12,414 bases of DNA from Myxococcota bacterium (lineage in GTDB: Bacteria; Myxococcota_A; Polyangia; HGW-17), in NCBI GenBank assembly GCA_018821745.1, contig JAHJLU010000268.1, positions 1 through 12,414 on the forward strand, in the 5' to 3' direction. Shown in pieces: positions 7,513 through 12,414 of the stretch (positions are counted from its first letter, which is position 1; each line of letters opens with the position of its first letter). A program made the translations under genes and the position numbers. The notes below the pieces were generated by a model. The model saw only the letters and a list, made by a program, of their open reading frames with translations, was not told the DNA's origin and did no database searches.

Positions 7513-7540
7513 AGACTACTCACTGCCGAAAGAATAGCAA
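7513..7540 (-). promoter_or_regulatory. Weak candidate promoter for ackA
   Basis: On the minus strand TTGCTA (complement of 7535-7540) is followed after 16 bases by TAGTCT (complement of 7513-7518), both partial matches to sigma-70 boxes. The -35 box lies inside the left arm of the 9-bp inverted repeat, which would fit repression by an operator-bound factor. Low confidence. Confidence 0.27.
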
Positions 7541-7560
7541 CCCCGTCCTCACTATTCTTT
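7529..7560. repeat. Perfect 9-bp inverted repeat in the ackA/lipoprotein divergent region
   Basis: AAAGAATAG at 7529-7537 and CTATTCTTT at 7552-7560 are exact reverse complements separated by 14 bases. They lie between divergent start codons at 7461 and 7630. The symmetry and placement suggest an operator for a dimeric regulator, or an RNA hairpin in a long leader. A second shorter repeat, CAGTG/CACTG, is at 7506-7525. Confidence 0.5.
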
Positions 7561-7629
7561 TCATCTGAGTAAAATGTTTCCACCCAGAACGTACAAGCGC
7601 GGAACCATGTTTCCGAAAACAGGAGTCCC

Positions 7630-8021
7630 ATGAAGCTCAAACACGTTAAAACAGCGGAATCAAAACGATACCCCAGCTACCACGAAGGCATGAAAGCCCT
7701 GGGAATCCGTGCCATGGTCGTTGGCGCGGGGCTCACCATGGGCCTGACCATGGGGGCCTGCGGTTCAAAAAACAGCGACGAGACCGCCACCAAAAAAAAT
7801 GTGGAGACGCCCAAACCACGAGTCGAACGACTCTCCGGTGAAGCCCCGCGACCCCCCGCAAACCCGACGGAGACAATGACGGCATCCCCGATGCCCGGGA
7901 CAAGTGTCCCGATGAAGCAGGCCCCGCCGATAACAACGGGTGCCCCAGGAAGAAAGTCAAGATCCAGCTCAAGGGCGATGTGGCATCCGTTCACCCCCCT
8001 ACCCCGGGCAATAACTCCTAG
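7630..8021 (+). pseudogene. Lipoprotein with TSP3 (OmpA-type calcium-binding) motif, broken by a frameshift
   Basis: The first frame opens at ATG 7630 with AGGAG at 7621-7625, and encodes a lipoprotein-type signal: positive N-region, hydrophobic stretch AMVVGAGLTMGLT, and Cys44 in TMGAC, an imperfect lipobox. Starting at ATG 7690 would give a more normal signal length (Cys24) but a poorer ribosome site. A charged linker follows to about residue 76. In this frame the rest, to 8067, is unrecognisable. In the -1 frame, from just before 7866 to the TAG at 8019-8021, the DNA encodes DGDNDGIPDARDKCPDEAG and then ADNNGCP, a clear thrombospondin type 3 repeat as in OmpA-family linkers. That frame is closed upstream by TGA 7839-7841, so the shift lies between 7842 and 7866, most simply one missing C in the six-C run at 7852-7857. 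The repaired protein would be 130 residues, with only a short tail after the motif and no OmpA domain. It could be a sequencing error, a real pseudogene, or -1 slippage. Confidence 0.75.
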
Positions 8022-8053
8022 ATTCCTCAGTAATCAATGGCGCGGGGTTTTTT
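8001..8053 (+). terminator. Possible terminator for the plus-strand lipoprotein gene
   Basis: ACCCCG (8001-8006) can pair with CGGGGT (8043-8048), followed by a T run 8048-8053. The 36-base loop contains its own GATT/AATC pairing. It lies at the convergent junction and inside the end of the opposing gene. The long loop makes it uncertain. Confidence 0.28.
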
Positions 8054-8920
8054 CTTCTGCCGGTTGAGCAGGGGATTGAACTGTTTCTCGTGGCCCACCG
8101 TGGTCTTTGGACCATGCCCCGGATAGACCGTTACAGCGGGGTCGAGGACCAGGATCTTTTCCTTGATACCCCGGATCTGCTGCATCATTTTTTGCGCCGA
8201 GGTGGCCTTTTTGTCTGTAAAGGTCATGCCCAGGTTCTCCAGAAACAGAGTGTCGCCGCTGAACAGGTGGGCGCCGCACAGGAAGAACAGGCTCCCCCTG
8301 GAATGCCCCGGCACCGCAATAATACGCAAGTGCAAAGTCCCGAAGGAGAGGTGTTTCTCCTTATCGAGCAGCACATCGGGCTTGTCGGGGGCTCTGGCCT
8401 TTCCATAGAAGTGGCGGTCCACCTTGTGCGCATAGACCTTCACACCGTATAGCTTCCGGTAATGGTCGTTGGCCTGAATGTGATCGAAATGGCCGTGGGT
8501 GTTGAGGATTGCCCGCACCTTGAGGGAGCTGCTTTTGATATGCGCTTCGATGTCGGGGTGGGCCTTGCCCGGATCAATGATGACCGCATCGCGGCTCGAA
8601 TTGTCAGAGAGGATGTAGGTGTTCTCACGGTAGATTTTCCCCCACCGCGCAACCGCAACCACCACACGTTTTACCGTATACTGCGCCGTTTTTTCAGCCG
8701 CCCGTGGCCCCTTCCCCACCGAAGGTTTGCCCATGACGGCGGCACTCATTGAGCCCGCAGACTGGGCGGCCATGCTCTCCCCCGCATGCGCCATGGGTTT
8801 CCCCTGGCTTTTTGTGTCACTTCCCCCCTTGGAGGAGCAGGAAATGCAGACAAAAACCATGGCAATCAGCCACTGGAACCGGTGCGCTGCAGGGAGGAAG
8901 AGGTGGTTTGGGGCGGTCAC
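8027..8920 (-). CDS. Metallo-beta-lactamase-fold hydrolase with lipoprotein-type signal
   Basis: Binuclear zinc hydrolase of the glyoxalase II-like branch of the metallo-beta-lactamase superfamily. Metal ligands visible: THGHFDH (H142, H144, D146, H147), H206 in PGHSRGS, D223 in SGDTLF, and H269 in YPGHG. The catalytic domain spans about 82-285 of 297 residues and looks complete. Unusually for this branch it has an N-terminal export signal, hydrophobic FQWLIAMVFVCISC, with Cys28 as likely lipidation site (lipobox irregular, Cys at -3), and then a Ser/Ala/Gly/Met-rich linker at about 29-80, so the enzyme probably acts in the periplasm or on a membrane surface. The start is GTG 8920, 9 bases after the antiporter stop, with AAAGG overlapping that stop: last gene of the EIIA-antiporter operon. 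Its stop is 5 bases from the convergent pseudogene. Substrate unknown; a thioesterase- or persulfide-dioxygenase-like activity is possible. Confidence 0.93.
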   Translation of the reverse strand: MTAPNHLFLPAAHRFQWLIAMVFVCISCSSKGGSDTKSQGKPMAHAGESMAAQSAGSMSAAVMGKPSVGKGPRAAEKTAQYTVKRVVVAVARWGKIYRENTYILSDNSSRDAVIIDPGKAHPDIEAHIKSSSLKVRAILNTHGHFDHIQANDHYRKLYGVKVYAHKVDRHFYGKARAPDKPDVLLDKEKHLSFGTLHLRIIAVPGHSRGSLFFLCGAHLFSGDTLFLENLGMTFTDKKATSAQKMMQQIRGIKEKILVLDPAVTVYPGHGPKTTVGHEKQFNPLLNRQKKKPRAIDY

Positions 8921-8929
8921 AAGGAACCT

Positions 8930-10552
8930 TTAGGGGCGGATTCCGCTGAAAAGACCCGAGAGCAGCTCTGTACCCATCTTCTCGGAGCTCTGGATCTGGT
9001 CGAGGGAGGAGAGCAGGTCCTTCATGACAAGAATCTCCTCGAAGACCATGAGCCGCACCAGCTGCCGGTTGGCCGGGGTAGTGGCAAATTCCAGCGTGTT
9101 CCCGCGGATCTCCATGGTGATAAAGATGTCTTCTTTTCTGATCCGGTAGATGGTGGTGCTCCCGAGGCTGTGGAGCCGATGGACAAAGAACTCCTCACTG
9201 ACAAAAGCGTGTTGAACACGGCTGGCCATAAACTCCACCATGGCCTCGTTCTTGAGATCCAGGGAGAAGGTGGTCAACTCCTCAGTCTTCTCGCTCATCT
9301 TCTTCCTGAGCCCGTCACCCCCGGAGAAGCTGGCCACAAGAGTGGGAGGAGCAACAATGCTGGCGATGAGCAGGGTCATGATGGCCACACCAAAAAGGTT
9401 CTGACCAATGGCGCCGCTGGACAAGCCGACACCGGCCACAATCAGGGTGACCTCTCCCCGAGGAAGCATGCCGGCCCCGATGCGAAAGGCCCCCCTCAGG
9501 TTGAACCCCATGAAGAGAGCGGGAACCCCGCACCCGAAAATCTTTCCGACCACGGCGCCCAGGGTGTAAATGAGCCCGAACCCCACGACCCCCTGCATGG
9601 CCTTGAAGTTCACCATCATCCCCATGACACAGAAGAAAATCGGTACGAAAAAGTCATATATTCCGGTGAGTTTCTCCTCAATCATGGACGCGATATCGGT
9701 GCGGGAGAGGGAGAGGCCGGTGATGTAGGCCCCGATGATCATGGCCAGCCCGGCGGTCTCACTGAGACCCGCAAGGACGAGGGCGAGTCCCAGGCTCATC
9801 CCCGCGATGGTGTCAGCTTTCTTGAACCACTTGAGGGAGCGGCTGATTCTGGGCGCAATGATTATCCCCACAACGGTGCAAATGAGCCAGAAGCCAAAGG
9901 CCTTGGAGGCGATGATGGCGATTCTTCCCCACTGCAGGCTACCCCCGGCCTGGCCCACCTTCACGATGCCCACGACCACGGCCAGGATAACAATCCCCAC
10001 CACGTCATCGAGGACGGCACCGGCTAAAATGGTGACCCCCTCGGGGGAGGACATCTTCTTCTTCTCCGAGAGTATTCGCGCGGTGATCCCCACACTGGTG
10101 GCGGTGGCCAGAGTCCCCATGAAGAGGGCGGTGGGGTGAAACAGGGAGGGGACGCCAGGGACAAAGAGCCAGGTAAGGGTAGCACCGATAAAGAAGCTCA
10201 GGACAACCCCTCCCATCCCGACGGCGGTACCGGCAACGGCAAACTTCAGGAAGGTGGAGAGGTCTGTCTCCAGCCCGGCCAAAAAGAGGAGAATAATGGA
10301 CGCCACCACCGCAAACCCGTAGAGCTCAGGGCTGATAGGGATTGCACTCCCCACGGGGATGGGAAACAGGGGGCCGTTGAGCAGCGGCAAAAAAAACTGC
10401 CCCAGCATGTAAGGGCCGATGATGATGCCCGTGGTGAGCTCCCCGAGGACCCTGGGCTGCTTGAGGTACCGCTCGAAAATCTGTCCCATGATCTTGGAAC
10501 TGATGACGATCACTGCCAACTGCAGGATAAGCCGTGTCATTTGATGAGTCAT
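8930..10552 (-). CDS. CPA2-type cation:proton antiporter
   Basis: Inner-membrane Na+ or K+/H+ exchanger of the sodium/hydrogen exchanger family (KefB/NapA-like). The 540-residue protein has about 12-13 hydrophobic segments over 1-405. Characteristic elements are QPRVLGELTTGIIIGP near the N-terminus (32-47), FLAGLETD (90-97), GTLATATSVGITARIL (146-161), the ion-binding pair D182-D183 in GAVLDDVVGI, and PRGEVTLIVAGVG (364-376). Residues about 410-540 form a hydrophilic, charged cytoplasmic domain that is not the TrkA-N/RCK domain of KefB/KefC and that I do not recognise. ATG 10552 is supported by AGGAGG at 10558-10563; an in-frame upstream start at 10633 would run into the EIIA gene. It follows the EIIA gene by 25 bases and precedes the MBL gene by 9, so the three are probably one transcript, with EIIA a likely regulator. 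Which ion is moved cannot be told. Confidence 0.95.
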   Translation of the reverse strand: MTHQMTRLILQLAVIVISSKIMGQIFERYLKQPRVLGELTTGIIIGPYMLGQFFLPLLNGPLFPIPVGSAIPISPELYGFAVVASIILLFLAGLETDLSTFLKFAVAGTAVGMGGVVLSFFIGATLTWLFVPGVPSLFHPTALFMGTLATATSVGITARILSEKKKMSSPEGVTILAGAVLDDVVGIVILAVVVGIVKVGQAGGSLQWGRIAIIASKAFGFWLICTVVGIIIAPRISRSLKWFKKADTIAGMSLGLALVLAGLSETAGLAMIIGAYITGLSLSRTDIASMIEEKLTGIYDFFVPIFFCVMGMMVNFKAMQGVVGFGLIYTLGAVVGKIFGCGVPALFMGFNLRGAFRIGAGMLPRGEVTLIVAGVGLSSGAIGQNLFGVAIMTLLIASIVAPPTLVASFSGGDGLRKKMSEKTEELTTFSLDLKNEAMVEFMASRVQHAFVSEEFFVHRLHSLGSTTIYRIRKEDIFITMEIRGNTLEFATTPANRQLVRLMVFEEILVMKDLLSSLDQIQSSEKMGTELLSGLFSGIRP

Positions 10553-10557
10553 GGAGA

Positions 10558-10563
10558 CCTCCT
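10558..10563 (-). promoter_or_regulatory. Strong Shine-Dalgarno fixing the antiporter start
   Basis: A full AGGAGG on the minus strand is 5 bases upstream of ATG 10552. It selects this start over the in-frame ATG at 10633, which would lie within the EIIA coding region. Confidence 0.8.
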
Positions 10564-10577
10564 GGAAATGGCAATTC

Positions 10578-11021
10578 TCAGAGGAGAACCGAGAGCGCTT
10601 CCCCCGCGGATTTTGCGTTGAGGATGGACTCACGCTTTTGGGGGTCGGAGAAGATTCCGCTCATGGCAGCGATAAACTGGATGTGGGGCCCTGCGCGGCC
10701 GGTGGGGGCCAGCGTCATAATAAAGATTCTGCAGGGCGCACCATCGAGGGAGTTGAAATCAATCCCCGTGGGATGCACACCGATGGCCACCTGAAGATCA
10801 GAGACCGCGTCGGTGCGTGCGTGGGGAATGGCAATCCCCAACTCCATCCCCGTGGACATCTTCTCTTCCCGCTCAATGAGGGCTCTGTAGGCTGCGTCAC
10901 GATCTTTCACCGCACCCCCCGCCATGATGACGTCGAGCAATTCCCCCAGAACAGCGGGCTTGTCTTTTCCGCTGAGATTAACGCAGATATTGGATTTTTT
11001 TAAAACTTTTCTCAGATTCAT
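10578..11021 (-). CDS. PTS EIIA type-2 domain protein (fructose/nitrogen-PTS-like)
   Basis: Single-domain cytoplasmic EIIA of the phosphotransferase system, about 147 residues, the normal size. The phosphorylation site is His67 in LGIAIPHART, the hallmark of the fructose/mannitol and EIIA-Ntr group. The neighbouring STGMELGIAIPH, a central VAIGVHPTGIDFNSLDG and the C-terminal helix beginning FSDPQKRESIL also fit. No sugar permease (EIIB or EIIC), HPr or EI gene is nearby, so transport of sugar is unlikely and a regulatory role fits better. EIIA-Ntr proteins are known to control potassium systems in E. coli. Here the next gene, 25 bases downstream on the same strand, is a cation:proton antiporter, so EIIA may gate it according to its phosphorylation state (inference). 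The lipoprotein gene ends 54 bases upstream; the ribosome site (GTGAGAG) is weak. Confidence 0.95.
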   Translation of the reverse strand: MNLRKVLKKSNICVNLSGKDKPAVLGELLDVIMAGGAVKDRDAAYRALIEREEKMSTGMELGIAIPHARTDAVSDLQVAIGVHPTGIDFNSLDGAPCRIFIMTLAPTGRAGPHIQFIAAMSGIFSDPQKRESILNAKSAGEALSVLL

Positions 11022-11075
11022 TATTGGTCTCTCACCGTGGGGTAGAACATGTGATGTGTATCTACCGGGGAACGG

Positions 11076-11576
11076 CTATTTCATGGATGGCGGCACAGGT
11101 GCTACAGGCTTTACAGGTGCCTTGGGTTTCAGTCTATTGCGATCAATGTCCACCGGTTTGGGATCGGAGAAGAGGTTCTTTGCCAGCGCAAAGGGGAGAA
11201 CCCTCAGCATTTTACCCTCGTTGTCGCTCAAAATAACATCGACGGGGCGTCCCTTGAGGACCCGGTCGGAGAGGAGCTTCGCCACCTGGTAGTAAGGTTT
11301 GGCGATTCCCGGTTTTTTTGCATCTTTCGCCTCGATCACTTCTCGGAACTTGAGCCGTTTCTTCTCTTCAAACAGGTGGATTTTTCGGACATATCGCCTG
11401 CAGCGGTTGAGGCTCATGAGGATGTCCCCTATCTTGCGAACGGAAGCTTCGTTGAACGGTTCCGCGTAACTGACCTCGCAGGACCCGAAAGTAATAGTGG
11501 GGTGGCCCTTGATCTCTTTCTTGCATGCGGAAACAAGCAGCAGCAAAACACTCAGAATAATAACCTTTTTCAACAT
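11076..11576 (-). CDS. Small lipoprotein of unknown function
   Basis: I do not recognise a family. The 166-residue product begins with a textbook lipoprotein signal: MLKK, a hydrophobic stretch, and lipobox LVSAC with Cys18 as the lipidation site. The following residues are Lys-Lys, not Asp, so outer-membrane sorting is expected under the usual +2 rule. The mature part is basic and mixed helical, with cysteines at 33 and 59 that could form a disulfide. It ends in a Lys/Pro/Val-rich tail (KPKAPVKPVAPVPP) like cell-wall or envelope-spanning linkers. The start at 11576 has AAGGAG 7 bases upstream and a good sigma-70 promoter. EIIA starts 54 bases downstream with no visible terminator, so this gene may head the EIIA-antiporter-MBL operon. 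Confidence 0.77.
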   Translation of the reverse strand: MLKKVIILSVLLLLVSACKKEIKGHPTITFGSCEVSYAEPFNEASVRKIGDILMSLNRCRRYVRKIHLFEEKKRLKFREVIEAKDAKKPGIAKPYYQVAKLLSDRVLKGRPVDVILSDNEGKMLRVLPFALAKNLFSDPKPVDIDRNRLKPKAPVKPVAPVPPSMK

Positions 11577-11608
11577 TTCTCGTCTCCTTCCCCCCGTGGG
11601 GCGAGGTG

Positions 11609-11637
11609 ATTGTATTCAACAAGGTGCCTTTGATCAA
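11609..11637 (-). promoter_or_regulatory. Sigma-70 promoter for the lipoprotein-EIIA-antiporter-MBL operon
   Basis: On the minus strand TTGATC (complement of 11632-11637) is followed after exactly 17 bases by TACAAT (complement of 11609-11614), matching 4 of 6 and 5 of 6 consensus bases. Transcription would start near 11602, about 26 bases before ATG 11576. The -35 box overlaps the palindrome TTGATCAA (11630-11637), and an inverted repeat TCAAT-GATT-ATTGA lies at 11634-11647, possible operator sites. Confidence 0.6.
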
Positions 11638-11689
11638 TGATTATTGAGCCATCATGCGTGGATTCATGGAATCGGGAGCCCTCCCCCAC

Positions 11690-11717
11690 AAAAAATTCAG
11701 GCACCGGCAGTTCCCGC
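11690..11717 (-). terminator. Possible terminator after the L7/L12-like gene
   Basis: On the minus strand, about 10 bases after the stop, a short imperfect stem (CGGG with CCTG, then AC with GT across an A/G mismatch) is followed by AATTTTTT, with the T run at 11690-11695. The T tract is good and the stem modest. Confidence 0.35.
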
Positions 11718-11725
11718 TCACTATC

Positions 11726-12414
11726 TCACACAGGACGCAGAGAGATTCTGGCGCCCAGACGGGTGAAGGTGAGAACCAGCTCCTTGGCAGCATGGCTGTC
11801 CACGTTTGTGGCGATGGTTCCCCCATTGTCAGCCAGGTGCTTGGACTCCTTGAGGCCCAGTCCGGTGACGGCCCGAAGCTCCTTGATCACGGAAATTTTA
11901 TGGTCCCCACTCTCAGTAAGAATAACCTCGAAGCGATCACCGGTTACGACGGCCTCTGAATCGGGGGCCTCAAGAAGCGGAAACGAGACAGGCTCGCTGA
12001 AGAGGGTGACACTGGCACCGACGCTGTTGAACAGCGCCAGGAGCTGCTGCTTCTCATGGTGCCCCGCGACCTGGCAGGTGCCCCCGGGGACCGCCATATC
12101 CTTTGCTTCCTTGAGTCCCAGGGCGGTGACCGCCCGGATGACTTTGATCACCGCCAGGGTGTTGTCCCCCACGGAGTCGATACGCAGCGCCGTCACCCTG
12201 TCGGGGGGGAGGCTGTCGCCGGCAAGGACCACATCCACGCTGGCTCCCAATTTGCCCAGCACCTGCTGCAGCGCATGGTGCTGACGCCCCGTGAGCCGCA
12301 CCACAAAGCCGTGCCCCGACTCAAAATAGGGCATGACAACCTCCCGGGTCAGATCAAGCGCTCTGGAAATCTCAAGGGCTGCAATGTCCCAATGCTCCCC
12401 AAGGTTGTGACACA
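11726..12414 (-). CDS. Tandem ribosomal L7/L12 C-terminal-domain-like protein (5' end beyond the window)
   Basis: The reading frame is open from the right edge of the window to the TGA at 11726-11728, at least 229 codons; the start lies outside. An internal ATG at 12334 is not needed as a start, since sense codons continue upstream (DIAALEISRALDLT). Two modules clearly resemble the L7/L12 C-terminal domain: RIDSVGDNTLAVIKVIRAVT then ALGLKEAKD, and FEVILTESGDHKISVIKELR then AVTGLGLKESK. Each ends in a Leu-rich helix and a GASVTL or GARISL strand. A more degenerate first copy seems present before them (ISRALDLTREVV to LGKLGASVDVVL). In the ribosomal stalk protein this domain recruits translation GTPases through the VIK.R...GL.LKEAK face, which is kept in both clear copies. 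No L10-binding N-terminal domain is visible, so this is not the ribosomal protein itself. Function unknown; binding of GTPases or other partners is inference. Confidence 0.86.
   Translation of the reverse strand, partial: CHNLGEHWDIAALEISRALDLTREVVMPYFESGHGFVVRLTGRQHHALQQVLGKLGASVDVVLAGDSLPPDRVTALRIDSVGDNTLAVIKVIRAVTALGLKEAKDMAVPGGTCQVAGHHEKQQLLALFNSVGASVTLFSEPVSFPLLEAPDSEAVVTGDRFEVILTESGDHKISVIKELRAVTGLGLKESKHLADNGGTIATNVDSHAAKELVLTFTRLGARISLRPV

Noticed and set aside
7866..8067. The C-terminal part of the first frame of the plus-strand lipoprotein gene, to 8067
   Set aside because: It runs out of frame with the TSP3 motif and into the convergent MBL gene; it is the product of the frameshift, not a real tail.
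8786..10027. A 413-codon plus-strand open frame opposite the antiporter and the MBL start
   Set aside because: It is antisense to a clearly recognisable membrane transporter. The translation is rich in His, Asp, Gly and Glu with no domain, as expected for the complement of a GC-rich membrane protein gene.

Overview
The window looks like chromosomal DNA from a Gram-negative bacterium of moderately high GC content. Three or four predicted lipoproteins, an OmpA-type thrombospondin type 3 (TSP3) motif and the gene families present suggest a deltaproteobacterial-type lineage (Desulfobacterota or Myxococcota-like). That placement is inference from gene style only; there is no rRNA or other phylogenetic marker. 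No tRNA, rRNA, CRISPR array, insertion sequence or phage gene was seen.

Plus-strand block, 121-5660. grpE, dnaK, a site-2-protease-like M50 metallopeptidase and a tail-anchored double zinc-ribbon protein follow each other closely. The last two junctions overlap by only a few bases (the first of these depends on the start chosen). The block ends in a hairpin terminator candidate at 4489-4526. It couples an Hsp70 chaperone pair to a membrane protease and a membrane zinc-ribbon protein, which suggests protein quality control or regulated proteolysis at the inner membrane (inference). A radical SAM/SPASM enzyme gene follows on the same strand beyond the terminator.

Middle block, 5720-8021. A TerB-like gene and ackA (acetate kinase) lie on the minus strand, with a good intrinsic terminator between them. 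ackA is divergent from a short plus-strand lipoprotein gene that is broken by an apparent single-base frameshift just before its TSP3 calcium-binding motif. The divergent intergenic region carries a perfect 9-bp inverted repeat.

Minus-strand block, 12414-8027. Reading leftward from the right edge: a 5'-truncated gene with two clear and one degenerate tandem copies of the ribosomal protein L7/L12 C-terminal domain; then a good sigma-70 promoter, a small lipoprotein, a PTS EIIA protein, a CPA2-type cation:proton antiporter, and a lipoprotein-type metallo-beta-lactamase-fold hydrolase. The last three are tightly spaced and look co-transcribed. EIIA next to the antiporter suggests phosphorylation-dependent control of ion transport (inference).

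The most unusual items are the multi-L7/L12-domain protein, the grpE-dnaK-M50-zinc-ribbon operon, the EIIA/antiporter/MBL cluster, and the frameshifted TSP3 lipoprotein.
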